A stretch of DNA of 64,000 nt, taken from NCBI GenBank assembly GCA_014302835.1, contig CP060294.1, forward strand, positions 4,117,067-4,181,066, given 5' to 3'. The stretch's first letter is position 1, and every line of letters starts with the position of its first letter. The translations under genes were made by a program, and so were the position numbers. This DNA comes from Pedobacter sp. PAMC26386 (lineage in GTDB: Bacteria > Bacteroidota > Bacteroidia > Sphingobacteriales > Sphingobacteriaceae). This document shows, in pieces, positions 27,110 through 35,886 of this stretch. Under the pieces are notes generated by a model. The model was given only the letters and a program-made list of their open reading frames with translations. It did no database searches and was not told the DNA's origin.

Positions 27110-27137
27110 AGCGTTCATCTTAGATGAACGCTTTTTT
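27110..27137 (+). terminator. Terminator after the 59-residue membrane protein gene
   Basis: AGCGTTCATCT (27110-27120) pairs with AGATGAACGCT (27122-27132), followed by TTTTT. The minus strand has no T run, so it works only in the plus direction. Confidence 0.8.
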
Positions 27138-27142
27138 ATGCT

Positions 27143-28285
27143 TTATAATAGCAGCGTATCTATCCGGTGTGCCATGACACGTTCCTGTACAGGAGACCAG
27201 GAATAGATTGTAAAATGTCCGTCCTGCGAAGCAACCAAAGCGATAGCATCATTCTGATCTTGTATAAACTGGGCAGCAGAAAGATGCCTCGTCCCACCAA
27301 CTTTAGCAGGATGCATCACTACCGCTCCTCCACCCGCAATAGGTTCAATAAATGATAATTCTTCGATGAGCTCTTTACCTTTTGCACGCCCGATTTTTGC
27401 TCCGAACGCCAATAACTCATAGTCATCACTGATCACCGTAGCACCATCAATAGCAGTTAACCCGGCAAGATGTTCTACTTCTCTTTTCAATATGGTTTGC
27501 CAGAAGATCTGGCTTGCCTGTTTCCGATCTTGCTTCAATAAGTTAGACAAACCGCAAAAAGCCGGCTGTATACCATACTGAATTGGTTTTATAATAGATT
27601 GTAACCAATTTTTTGTCCCGTTAGGCACAACCAGTAAAGTACCACCGCGCTCATGTGAGCGCATGGATACTGCCAGCTGAATTAACACGTTCACTGTATC
27701 ATTCCAGTAAGAAGGCGCAGTAAGATCTAATAAAGAGAGTAACATTGGCGGACAATCCGGATGTCTTGCACTATTTACATCGACAATTTTGATCTGGTCG
27801 CCTTTCAGCACCGCGATATTGGTGAATTTCCCAAATCCATAGATTCTGCGGTGCTTAATAACCAGCAATGCTGGTTCTGACACGTCCAATACAAAACAGA
27901 AATTAGGTATACTTGTGGTTGTTCCCCAGATATAAAGTTCTCCATCTTCCTGCCAGACGCCAATATGAATACCTGCACGCTCAACACCTGGCGCAATCTT
28001 GGTTAAGACTGTCGGGTTAAGTGGCAGACGGTTTTTAAAAAGTAATGGACTGCCTCCCTGGGCGGGTGGCAAAAAAGCCAGTGAGATTTTTGGAGAATGT
28101 CCTTCTTCTTTACGGATGCTGGCCCAAAAGGTCGCATCAATAATTGCTTCTACAATCTCTGCCGAAGGCAAAGGTGCAAGATCTTCCTCCCCACTTTCTC
28201 TGGCAGCTGCAAGATGCTGCGCAAAAATAGCTTCAACCTTAGGAGCGATAATTTGAGCCGCTTGATAAGTAGGTTTATAGATCAT
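27143..28285 (-). CDS. DACNV-like sensor protein with a degenerate DisA_N (diadenylate cyclase-like) domain
   Basis: The N-terminal 120 residues (PTYQAAQIIAPKVEAIFAQHL...) form a sensor-like region. The C-terminal part from about 220 resembles the DisA_N/DAC fold: IDGATVISDDYELLAFGAKIG near 275 corresponds to the DGA motif, and GGTRHLSAAQFI near 333 to the RHR motif. The second Arg of RHR is Leu here, and the C-terminus VASQDGHFTIYS matches the DAC end strand. Real cyclases make c-di-AMP; with RHR altered this is more likely a nucleotide-binding sensor. It sits 22 bp downstream of rlmF on the same strand and is probably co-transcribed. Confidence 0.7.
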   Translation of the reverse strand: MIYKPTYQAAQIIAPKVEAIFAQHLAAARESGEEDLAPLPSAEIVEAIIDATFWASIRKEEGHSPKISLAFLPPAQGGSPLLFKNRLPLNPTVLTKIAPGVERAGIHIGVWQEDGELYIWGTTTSIPNFCFVLDVSEPALLVIKHRRIYGFGKFTNIAVLKGDQIKIVDVNSARHPDCPPMLLSLLDLTAPSYWNDTVNVLIQLAVSMRSHERGGTLLVVPNGTKNWLQSIIKPIQYGIQPAFCGLSNLLKQDRKQASQIFWQTILKREVEHLAGLTAIDGATVISDDYELLAFGAKIGRAKGKELIEELSFIEPIAGGGAVVMHPAKVGGTRHLSAAQFIQDQNDAIALVASQDGHFTIYSWSPVQERVMAHRIDTLLL

Positions 28286-28307
28286 GGCTTAAAGTTAAGA
28301 TATTAAA

Positions 28308-29255
28308 TTATTTTTCCCATCGCTTTTTGCTCCATTCTGCCTGCTCATCGGCAGACAAAAAAGTCCATGCGACAAAACGACTCTGTTTTTGTCCCTGAGC
28401 CATTTCGACGGTTTTCACCCCCTTAACACCAACCTTATCGAGTGCATAATAGACAGTGGATAGGTGTGCGCTTTTTGAGACTAAAGTCGTAAACCAGCTG
28501 CATTGTTTTGCGATCTGTGCGCTTTCTTCAATCATCCTGCGGATAAACTCTACTTCACCACCTTTACACCACAATTCAGAATTCTGACCTCCAAAATTAA
28601 GCACAACTTCTCTTCCTTTCTGTTTCCCCAGGTTACGTACCTTACGCTGACTGCCTTGCTGTGCTTCTTCGGCGGAAGCATGAAAAGGTGGATTACATAA
28701 AGTCAGATCAAACAATTCTCCCGGTTTTACAATTCCGCGAAAAATACTGCCCGGAGAATTCTGCATTCTGAAAGTCAGCGCATTGGTCAGAGTGGGGTTG
28801 ATGGCAGCAATATTAACTGCTGAGCTGATTGCGCGTTTATCTACATCAGAACCCACAAATTGCCATCCATATTCCTGGTGACCAATAATCGGATAAACAC
28901 AGTTTGCTCCTACACCGATGTCCAGTACTTTGACCGAATTTCCTTTTGGGACTACATTTCCATTAACCGATGCCAGTAAATCTGCCAGGTAATGGATATA
29001 ATCTGCCCTGCCTGGAATTGGCGGACAAAGATAATTTTCGGGAATATCCCAATCTGATAAACCATAGAAATGAATCAGTAAAGCTTTATTGAGTGTTTTT
29101 ACAGCTTCAGGATTGGAAAAATCCACAGATTGATCTCCATAAGGATTAATAAACACAAAAGATTCCAGTTGCGGACAACTGTTAATTAATTGTGGAAAAT
29201 CGTACCTAGAACGGTGCAGATTTCTGGGATGCAGGATTTGTTTTTCAACAGACAT
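28308..29255 (-). CDS. rlmF: 23S rRNA (adenine-1618-N6)-methyltransferase RlmF
   Basis: The 315-residue SAM-dependent methyltransferase carries the RlmF N-terminus (LHPRNLHRSRYDFPQLI, SFVFINPYGDQSVDFSNPEAVKTLNKALL). It also has the SAM loop VLDIGVGANCVYPIIG and the N6-adenine catalytic motif NPPF (about residue 187). Length and blocks match the family along the whole protein. A perfect 11-bp inverted repeat lies between 29259 and 29286, just before the start codon. Confidence 0.95.
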   Translation of the reverse strand: MSVEKQILHPRNLHRSRYDFPQLINSCPQLESFVFINPYGDQSVDFSNPEAVKTLNKALLIHFYGLSDWDIPENYLCPPIPGRADYIHYLADLLASVNGNVVPKGNSVKVLDIGVGANCVYPIIGHQEYGWQFVGSDVDKRAISSAVNIAAINPTLTNALTFRMQNSPGSIFRGIVKPGELFDLTLCNPPFHASAEEAQQGSQRKVRNLGKQKGREVVLNFGGQNSELWCKGGEVEFIRRMIEESAQIAKQCSWFTTLVSKSAHLSTVYYALDKVGVKGVKTVEMAQGQKQSRFVAWTFLSADEQAEWSKKRWEK

Positions 29256-29258
29256 AAT

Positions 29259-29286
29259 TTAACGCTTACACAAAGGTAAGCGTTAA
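29259..29286 (-). promoter_or_regulatory. Perfect 11-bp inverted repeat holding a -7 box before rlmF
   Basis: TTAACGCTTAC (29259-29269) and GTAAGCGTTAA (29276-29286) flank six bases. On the minus strand the middle reads TACCTTTG (29271-29278), an exact TAnnTTTG -7 box, so the palindrome is centred on a putative promoter 16 bp before the ATG. No clear -33 box is visible. Confidence 0.45.
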
Positions 29287-29320
29287 TTGATACATTTTGC
29301 GAGATTTAAGGGTATTTACC

Positions 29321-30730
29321 TTAGGATTTAACCACGGGGGCCAAAAAATCTGCCGGCATTGCTGCTGCATTTAACATGAAATTATGCAGTTCATAATTTT
29401 TAATGAATGGTTTTAACAACTCACTTCCAGGGCCGAACATAGTCAGTTCAACATAATCAGCAGTGTGATTCATTCCTGCCCATTGCACGAGCGTATATTT
29501 CCCCTGAATTTTTGCCAGCTCATTAAATGGCAGGTTAGCCGCGTTATATAATTGACCCGGAATGATATCAGAGAAATGTGTTAACAATTGTTTTGCTTCG
29601 GCAGAGGTAATGCCGATGCCTGTTCCCGCTTCAATTAGATCAGCTACATTTTTCTCACTTGAAGAATTGTTCAGCTGATTTAAGATCCATTCGTTGCTAT
29701 GTTTAAAGTGTTGAATCCGGTCAAAGTCTTTATTGCTATCACCATAAAATAAACCAGGATTAGCATTCCCATGATCTGTAGTAATAATCACCAGAGTTTC
29801 GCCATCCTTTTCTGCAAATTCAATAGCCTGCCCTACGGCCTCATCAAAAGCAAGCTGATCAAAGATCAAACCTCCAGTATCATTTCCATGAGCTGCCCAG
29901 TCCACTTTACCACCTTCAACCTGCAAGGCAAATCCTTTAGGGTTATCTTTCATCAACGAGATTGCTTTATTCATCATTTCGGCCAATGAAGGCACGCTTT
30001 TCATCAGTTCAGGAGAGTTCTTACGATCTATTTCATAAGGTAAACCGTCAGGTGCAAAAATACCGATCACAGGTCCGGAATTTTTAAGACTCAGCATCTC
30101 CTCTCTATTCTCAGCAACCTTAAATCCATGAGCCAGAAACTGAGGGATGATACTTCCACCTTTTCTTTTTCCATCGAAATGTTGTGCACCCCCACCCAGC
30201 ATGACATCAAATTTCAATTTCAGATACATTTCTGCAATTTCATCCTGTCCGTCACGGCTATCTATATTAACACAGAAACCTGCTGGTGTAGCATGGGTAA
30301 CAGGGACCGTGGTTACACAACCCACCTTTTTACCGCTCTGCTTAAATTTTTGCAAAATTGGCTGAGGAGTTTCTCCTTTCGGACCTACATTCAGCGACCC
30401 GTTTTTCACACGCATACCTCCACCCCACGAAGAGCTCGCAGCCGCAGAATCAGTAACCAATGAATTTGCGGATGCGGTATCCATCAATGAGCGGGTAACT
30501 TTAGCTTCTTTATAAAGTTGTATCCAGTTAGTTCCTTTACCAAAAGCACGATTTGCATAAATATCTGCCATATTTAACGTGCCAGTACTCATTCCATCAC
30601 TGACCAGCATAATAATGTTCTTCGCTTTTTTAGCAAAAGGTTTAGACTGCGCTAACAGCGTTGAAGGTGATAAAAAAGGCAAGCCTAACCCGGCTAGCAA
30701 GCCTCCTTTTAAGAGTGATCTTCTATTCAT
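29321..30730 (-). CDS. Alkaline phosphatase (PhoA family) with a Tat-like signal
   Basis: The 469-residue protein starts MNRRSLLKGG, a twin-arginine signal running to about residue 27. Metal and nucleophile motifs are intact: IMLVSDGMSTG (Asp45), VTDSAAASSSWGGG (Ser95 in D-S-A), DWAAHGNDTGG, TTDHGNANPG and GMNHTADYVEL. It hydrolyses phosphomonoesters in the periplasm to release phosphate. On the minus strand TACTTTTG (plus coordinates 30753-30760) is a good -7 box upstream. It stands between the FucP-type transporter and rlmF, with a hairpin separating it from the transporter gene. Confidence 0.94.
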   Translation of the reverse strand: MNRRSLLKGGLLAGLGLPFLSPSTLLAQSKPFAKKAKNIIMLVSDGMSTGTLNMADIYANRAFGKGTNWIQLYKEAKVTRSLMDTASANSLVTDSAAASSSWGGGMRVKNGSLNVGPKGETPQPILQKFKQSGKKVGCVTTVPVTHATPAGFCVNIDSRDGQDEIAEMYLKLKFDVMLGGGAQHFDGKRKGGSIIPQFLAHGFKVAENREEMLSLKNSGPVIGIFAPDGLPYEIDRKNSPELMKSVPSLAEMMNKAISLMKDNPKGFALQVEGGKVDWAAHGNDTGGLIFDQLAFDEAVGQAIEFAEKDGETLVIITTDHGNANPGLFYGDSNKDFDRIQHFKHSNEWILNQLNNSSSEKNVADLIEAGTGIGITSAEAKQLLTHFSDIIPGQLYNAANLPFNELAKIQGKYTLVQWAGMNHTADYVELTMFGPGSELLKPFIKNYELHNFMLNAAAMPADFLAPVVKS

Positions 30731-30816
30731 ATGTATGCTAATTTTAACCTGACAAAAGTATCCTTCAGCTATTCGCTTAACTTGAAGCAGGCATTACCAT
30801 ATTGTTAATAAACGAC

Positions 30817-30849
30817 AAAGCCACCCGTTTTTATCAAACAGGCGGCTTT
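30817..30849 (-). terminator. Terminator after the sugar transporter gene
   Basis: AAAGCCACC (30817-30825) pairs with GGCGGCTTT (30841-30849), with one wobble on the minus strand. The T run after it on the minus strand is short, so confidence is moderate. Confidence 0.55.
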
Positions 30850-30868
30850 GTTTTTAATAATGAAATTA

Positions 30869-32281
30869 TTAATGATTAGTTCTTACTGGCTTTTCATGTA
30901 CAGCATGTCCGCGTTTAGCACAGTATAATCCGAAAATCAGAATATATAAATAGCATAATGCAGGTAGGATAAATGAGGTTTGAATACCAACTGAATCCGC
31001 AATACTACCTTGAATTAAAGGCAACAATGCACCGCCTAAAATAGCCATAACCAATAAAGAAGAACCCTGACTTACATATTTTCCCAATCCGGAAATTGCC
31101 AGGGTATAAATATTAGAAAACATAATAGAGTTAAACAGACCTATACCTAAAATTGGATAAAGTGCCATACTGCCTTTGCTGAAGATAGAAAGAAGCAATA
31201 ACGCGATATTCACCCCGGCAAAGATCACTAATGTACGTGCAGGAGCAGATTTACCGATGACAAAAGCTATAATGTTTAGGACAATAAAGACGATGAAGAA
31301 GCTCGTTTGAGCAAAAGTCAGATCAACAATACTGAACACCAATAAATAAACAGCGGCCGCAGCCAGTATCATATAAATAAGTTTCTTAGTCTTAGGTAAT
31401 TCACTGAGTGAAATTGATCCTAAAAATCTTCCGATCATAGCACCACCCCAGTACAGCGCAAGATAGTTTTTACTCACTACTTCTGTCAGATTGGTTACAT
31501 CGGGCTGTTCCATAAAGGCAATCAGCAAACTTCCTATTCCTACTTCAGCTCCTACATAACAGAAAATACCAAAGATTCCCATTTTCAACTGTGGGAATTT
31601 CAAAGCTCCCAGGCCTCTTTCTGAAGATTCTTCACTGCTGAAAGAAGGAAGTTTCACCATACTGATCACTATCGCCAGCACCACAAGAATACCTGCAAAA
31701 ATTAAATAAGGAATACGGGTAGAATCTGCTGAAGCTGCTCCGTTTTTTTCAAGAAACAGAGTGAAAATCAAATGTCCTCCAAGAATTGGAGCAATTGTAG
31801 TTCCGAATGAATTAAATGCTTGTGTCAGATTTAAACGACTGGAAGCACTTTCTTCTGGTCCTAATAAAGTTACATATGCATTTGCAGTGATCTGTAAGAT
31901 GGTAAATCCTAAGCCCAGTACAAATAATGCAGCAAGGAAAACACCATAAATAGATAATGTTGCAGCTGGATAGAATAAACAGCATCCTACGGCAGATAGA
32001 AGTACACCTGCAATAATCCCCTTTTTATAACCAACTTTGTTTACGGGATCTCCGGTATAATACGAAATCAGAAAATAGATTAACGACCCGATAAAATAAG
32101 CACCAAAAAAAGCAAACTGCACTAGCATAGATTGTTGAAAGTTCAAATGAAACTGCACTTTCAAATGCGGAATTAAAATATCATTCATGCAGGTAATAAA
32201 CCCCCACATAAAGAAAAGGAGCGTCATTGTAATAAGCGGAATAATAGAACTATTTTTTTTAACGGGGGTAATGGTTTCCAT
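30869..32281 (-). CDS. FucP/GluP-type sugar:proton symporter (MFS)
   Basis: The 470-residue protein has twelve membrane helices and the FucP-family opening FFMWGFITCMNDILIPHLKVQF. It continues with FFGAYFIGSLIYFLISYYTGDPVNKVGYKKG and a central hydrophilic loop (about 215-230). Family members import L-fucose, glucose, galactose or related sugars with protons across the inner membrane. The exact sugar cannot be read from sequence. It is monocistronic and divergent from dgkA. Confidence 0.93.
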   Translation of the reverse strand: METITPVKKNSSIIPLITMTLLFFMWGFITCMNDILIPHLKVQFHLNFQQSMLVQFAFFGAYFIGSLIYFLISYYTGDPVNKVGYKKGIIAGVLLSAVGCCLFYPAATLSIYGVFLAALFVLGLGFTILQITANAYVTLLGPEESASSRLNLTQAFNSFGTTIAPILGGHLIFTLFLEKNGAASADSTRIPYLIFAGILVVLAIVISMVKLPSFSSEESSERGLGALKFPQLKMGIFGIFCYVGAEVGIGSLLIAFMEQPDVTNLTEVVSKNYLALYWGGAMIGRFLGSISLSELPKTKKLIYMILAAAAVYLLVFSIVDLTFAQTSFFIVFIVLNIIAFVIGKSAPARTLVIFAGVNIALLLLSIFSKGSMALYPILGIGLFNSIMFSNIYTLAISGLGKYVSQGSSLLVMAILGGALLPLIQGSIADSVGIQTSFILPALCYLYILIFGLYCAKRGHAVHEKPVRTNH

Positions 32282-32470
32282 GTTTGTTTAAAATATCTGA
32301 ATTGGTTAATTGCAAAAAAGCACCGTATTTAATAGGCCTAAATCGAATCGGCAAATAAAAGAAAATAAACTGTTTCCTAAACGGATAATTGTGTTGATTA
32401 GGTAAAAATAACGATGCAAGAGGCTCCAGATGTTAGTTTTTCTTTATAAGTTTGATTGATAGCTGATGAT

Positions 32471-32818
32471 ATGCGAAGATTAATAAAGAGTTTTGGATAT
32501 GCGTTATCCGGGATTGCTTATACCACAAAAACGCAAATGAACTTTAAGATCCACCTGGTTGCGACGCTATTGGTTGGAATTACAGGATGGTATTTACAAC
32601 TATCCAGCAATGAGTGGCTGTGGATTATACTTGCTATTGGCCTTGTACTGGTTGCTGAACTTTTAAATACAGCAATTGAACTTTTAGTAGACCTGGTATC
32701 ACCAGATTTTAATATTCAGGCTGGGAAAATCAAGGATGTTGCTGCCGGAGCTGTAATCGTTGCTGCTTTTATTTCGGTAATTATAGCGGCCATTATTTTT
32801 ATTCCAAAACTAATCTGA
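32471..32818 (+). CDS. dgkA: Diacylglycerol kinase family membrane protein (DgkA/undecaprenol kinase-like)
   Basis: The 115-residue product (start ATG 32471) has three membrane helices and the DgkA signature AELLNTAIELLVDLVSPDFNIQAGKIKDVAAGAV. The family phosphorylates diacylglycerol or undecaprenol in the inner membrane. I prefer this ATG over the TTG at 32456 because a TAAGTTTG -7 box at 32447-32454 would place the transcription start after the TTG. It ends 1 bp before recO, so the two form an operon. Confidence 0.93.
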   Translation: MRRLIKSFGYALSGIAYTTKTQMNFKIHLVATLLVGITGWYLQLSSNEWLWIILAIGLVLVAELLNTAIELLVDLVSPDFNIQAGKIKDVAAGAVIVAAFISVIIAAIIFIPKLI

Positions 32819-32819
32819 T

Positions 32820-33545
32820 ATGCTCCACAAAACCCGTGGAATAGTGTTAAAAACAACTTTATACAGTGAAAACAGTGTAGTTGTACAAATTTTTACGGCT
32901 AAATTCGGTATCCAGTCTTATATGATTAATGGCGTTAAAAAGCCAAAGGCTAAAATCAGGATGAATATGCTGCAAGCTCTTCACCTGGTAGATATGGTCG
33001 TTTATCATAAAACCAATTCCAGTATCCAGCGTATTTCTGAGCTCAGGCCTTCTCCTGTATTCCGCAGCATTCCTTATGATATTATAAAAAGTACGATCAT
33101 TATTTTCTTAAATGAGGTGCTTTATAAAAGTATACGCCAGCAAAATGCGGATGAAAATATCTTTGATTATATTTTCAATGCTGTTTGCTGGTTTGACGAA
33201 ACCGATCAGGCTAATGCCAATTTTCACCTTGCTTTTTTGTTGAAATTATCCCGGTTTTTAGGTTTCGCCCCTAGTACGGAGACCAAAAGTGATCAAAGTT
33301 ATTTCGATTTGCAGGAAGGAGAATTTAAATCTCTACCCCCTATTCATCCCTATTTTATAGAGAAAACAGCCGCAGAATTATTTATTTTACTGTTTACAAC
33401 TCCTTTTGAAAAATTAAATGAAATAAAAATAGACAATACAACAAGGAGACTGATTCTCGATAAAATACTGATATACTACACCTTACATACTGCTTCTTTT
33501 GGGGAAATAAAATCCCACCAGGTATTAGAAGAGATCTTATCTTAA
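32820..33545 (+). CDS. recO: DNA repair protein RecO
   Basis: The 241-residue protein opens with the RecO OB fold (TRGIVLKTTLYSENSVVVQIFTAKFG, QSYMINGVKKPKAK). An alpha-helical domain follows, ending NFHLAFLLKLSRFLGFAP, then a C-terminal region. RecO helps load RecA onto SSB-coated single strands with RecR. No zinc-finger cysteines are evident, which is common outside Firmicutes. It is coupled to dgkA with 1 bp between stop and start. Confidence 0.95.
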   Translation: MLHKTRGIVLKTTLYSENSVVVQIFTAKFGIQSYMINGVKKPKAKIRMNMLQALHLVDMVVYHKTNSSIQRISELRPSPVFRSIPYDIIKSTIIIFLNEVLYKSIRQQNADENIFDYIFNAVCWFDETDQANANFHLAFLLKLSRFLGFAPSTETKSDQSYFDLQEGEFKSLPPIHPYFIEKTAAELFILLFTTPFEKLNEIKIDNTTRRLILDKILIYYTLHTASFGEIKSHQVLEEILS

Positions 33546-33560
33546 AAATATTAAAAAAGT

Positions 33561-33591
33561 TTTGGAGTTTTAGTTTAGAGGTGTATATTTG
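33561..33591 (+). promoter_or_regulatory. Promoter of the tRNA-Val pair
   Basis: TTTG (33561-33564), exactly 19 bp, then TATATTTG (33584-33591): a perfect Bacteroidota sigma-ABfr-type promoter. The first tRNA begins 58 bp after it. Confidence 0.85.
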
Positions 33592-33649
33592 CACTCCCAA
33601 CAACGAAGAAGGCTACATAAATGGCAGAATCGAAGTTAGGAAGACCAAA

Positions 33650-33724
33650 GGGAAATTAGCTCAGCTGGTTCAGAGCACCTCGTTTACACCGAGGGGGTCG
33701 GGGGTTCGAACCCCTCATTTCCCA
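33650..33724 (+). tRNA. tRNA-Val (anticodon TAC), copy 1
   Basis: A 75-nt cloverleaf with acceptor GGGAAAT/ATTTCCC and discriminator A. The anticodon stem is CCTCG/CGAGG with loop TTTACAC giving TAC, and the T arm has GGGGGTTCGAACCCC. CCA is not encoded as such (ACA follows). Confidence 0.97.
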
Positions 33725-33730
33725 CAAATA

Positions 33731-33762
33731 AAAGCTCTTCTAAATTTAGAAGAGCTTTTATT
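33731..33762 (+). terminator. Hairpin between the two tRNA-Val genes
   Basis: AAAGCTCTTCTAAA pairs with TTTAGAAGAGCTTT, a perfect 14-bp palindrome followed by a short T tract. It can end the first transcript or act as a processing structure between the two tRNAs. Confidence 0.7.
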
Positions 33763-33803
33763 TAAACATAGCCTGTTAAGGCTATAACATAACAAAGACC
33801 AAA

Positions 33804-33878
33804 GGGAAATTAGCTCAGCTGGTTCAGAGCACCTCGTTTACACCGAGGGGGTCGGGGGTTCGAACCCCTCATTTCCCA
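33804..33878 (+). tRNA. tRNA-Val (anticodon TAC), copy 2
   Basis: It is identical base for base to copy 1, and nine bases before it (AGACCAAAG) are also shared, so the pair arose by a local duplication of about 85 bp. No second promoter is clear, so it may be read through from the first. Confidence 0.97.
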
Positions 33879-33883
33879 CAAAC

Positions 33884-33915
33884 AAAAGCCTTTCAGTTAT
33901 ACTGAGAGGCTTTTT
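33884..33915 (+). terminator. Terminator after tRNA-Val copy 2
   Basis: AAAAGCCTTTCAG pairs with CTGAGAGGCTTTTT (one mismatch), followed by a T run. Confidence 0.75.
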
Positions 33916-34147
33916 CGTTTAACAGTGTTTCTATTAAGAAACTCCAGGATCAAGGCTAAAACTCCACCTCGCAACGAGCTCTCCTTTTATATTCACAAAT
34001 ATAACCCTGCCATTTCCGAACACAACACCGTCCGAAAACGTACACCAAAACACCGCATTAACCACATAAGCAGCCTGCAAACCCTCTACAACCTATTTCC
34101 CTCTAAATGGCACTCCTTGTGTTTTACAGTTCCTATATAAAAATATT

Positions 34148-34651
34148 ATGGTCCGTAAAATTCTCAGTCTAACATTCCTTGCACTTCTTTCCGCTAACCT
34201 TTGCTGGTCACAGCAAACCAGCCAAGTCCAGTCAAAAGCAAACATCAGCCTGTTTAATCAAATAGCAGCAGCAGACAGCACCCTATTCCATGCTGTTAAC
34301 ACCTGTGATAGTGTCACCTACATCAAATTCTTCAATCCGGATGTAGAATTCTATCATGACCTTGGCGGCTTAACTGTTGGTTCAGACAATGAACTAAAGT
34401 CATTCAAAGAAATGTGTGCCAGAGGCAGCCATATCCGCAGGGAATTAATAAAAGGCTCACTCGAAGTTTATCCCATCAGAGGATATGGTGCTATAGAGAT
34501 TGCTACCCATCGTTTTTATCACACCAATAAAGGACAACAGGAAAAATTAAGCGGAACCTATAAGTTCCTGCATGTATGGCAATTTAAAGACAACCAATGG
34601 AAACTTGCCAGAATAATCAGCTACGGCCATGAGGAGATGCACAATGACTAG
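34148..34651 (+). CDS. Secreted NTF2-like (DUF4440) protein
   Basis: The 167-residue protein has a signal peptide (about 1-21, NLCWSQ) and a single NTF2 cone: AADSTLFHAVNTCDSVTYIKFFNPDVEFYHDLGG, then YGAIEIATHRFYHT and FLHVWQFKDNQWKLARIISYGH. The family binds or converts small ligands; no catalytic residues can be named. Its last codons overlap the start of the beta-lactamase-like gene (ATGACTAG), so the two are translated together. Confidence 0.8.
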   Translation: MVRKILSLTFLALLSANLCWSQQTSQVQSKANISLFNQIAAADSTLFHAVNTCDSVTYIKFFNPDVEFYHDLGGLTVGSDNELKSFKEMCARGSHIRRELIKGSLEVYPIRGYGAIEIATHRFYHTNKGQQEKLSGTYKFLHVWQFKDNQWKLARIISYGHEEMHND

Positions 34652-35750
34652 AGCGATCAGACTATCCATATTTTCCCTACTGCTCTTTATGACACCCTGT
34701 TATGCCCAAATTAAGGTATCAGGCGGAAAATCTTTCACAGCCGCAGCCCTGGACCACTTTTTAACCAAACAAATTGACTCTATAGGCATACCTGGCTTAT
34801 CTATTGCAATTATAAATGATGGCAGAATAGTCTACCACCGCACTTTAGGCGTTTCTAATCTTTCAACAGCGGCGCCACTTAATAGTAAATCTATCTTTGA
34901 AGCGGCCTCGCTTTCCAAAACAGTATTTACCTATTTTGTACTCAGACTGGCCGACAAAGGCGTGCTAAATTTAGATACTCCACTGTATAAATATATGGCA
35001 TACCCAGATATTGCTCATGACAAAAGATATCAATTAATTACTGCACGTATGGTGCTGAGTCATACTTCTGGTTTTCCAAACTGGCGCAGGGATAATTTAT
35101 TAGACACCACTCAACACATCAAGCCAGGAAATCTCTATTTAAAATTCACTCCCGGAACAAAATTCTCTTACTCAGGTGAAGGATATTATTACTTAGCCCA
35201 GGTTATTGCACATTTGACCAAGAATGACCTGCAATCACTTGACCAGCTTTTCCAAAAGGAAGTCTCCATCCCTTTAGGACTACCATATGCATGGTTTAGT
35301 ACTCATTCTTTCATCACCAAACATAAGGTCACTGGCTATATGAATGGAAAAGCTATTCAGAGATGGCCTGGTTCAATACCAAAACAAGACTCTACATGGT
35401 TTGGTGCTGCGGGAGGTTTACACACTGAAGCAGATAGTTATGCCCAGTTTTTAATCAAACTGATGAACGGTACAGGCTTATCGGATCAGATGGCTAATGA
35501 AATATTTAAAGAACAGGTCACCTTTCCCCGTGAGGAAGATCATGATGGAGAATCGGGCTGGGGACTAGGTATTGCTATTCTCCCAACACCAAAAGGAACT
35601 GACTATGAACACAGTGGAAACAACGGGAACTTTCAATCTTACTTCAGAATCAACAAACAGCAAAAAAATGGTTACGTATTCTTTACAAACTGCGATCAAG
35701 CACCATTATTCAATGAAAAATTAGCGCATTATTTTTCGACTGGAACTTAA
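34644..35750 (+). CDS. Exported serine hydrolase of the class C beta-lactamase family
   Basis: I start at the ATG at 34644, which overlaps the upstream stop and gives a normal signal peptide (ending near CYAQ); 34629 is an alternative. The 368-residue domain has the SxxK serine in SLSK (about 89), YSG near 176 (YxN position) and HSG near 322 (KTG position). These features are common to peptidase and esterase relatives (family S12), so resistance to antibiotics should not be assumed. Coupling to the NTF2-like gene suggests one two-gene operon. Confidence 0.88.
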   Translation: MTRAIRLSIFSLLLFMTPCYAQIKVSGGKSFTAAALDHFLTKQIDSIGIPGLSIAIINDGRIVYHRTLGVSNLSTAAPLNSKSIFEAASLSKTVFTYFVLRLADKGVLNLDTPLYKYMAYPDIAHDKRYQLITARMVLSHTSGFPNWRRDNLLDTTQHIKPGNLYLKFTPGTKFSYSGEGYYYLAQVIAHLTKNDLQSLDQLFQKEVSIPLGLPYAWFSTHSFITKHKVTGYMNGKAIQRWPGSIPKQDSTWFGAAGGLHTEADSYAQFLIKLMNGTGLSDQMANEIFKEQVTFPREEDHDGESGWGLGIAILPTPKGTDYEHSGNNGNFQSYFRINKQQKNGYVFFTNCDQAPLFNEKLAHYFSTGT

Positions 35751-35886
35751 TTTCAAATAAAAAGCACCATCAATCATCAATAGACCTTGTTAAATTTAGT
35801 TTTCCACAAACACAATAATTAATATTAAACTAACAGTAGAGCCTTTTTATCCGTATATTTTTGTCTGCTAAACAAAAATCTTAGAT

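Noticed and set aside
32456-32470. TTG start for dgkA
   Set aside because: A -7 box directly upstream would put the transcription start after the TTG; the ATG at 32471 gives the usual protein start.
33621-33659. A 12-codon frame (MAESKLGRPKGN) ending inside the first tRNA-Val
   Set aside because: It overlaps the tRNA acceptor region and lies in the tRNA leader. It is too short and has no support as a coding sequence.
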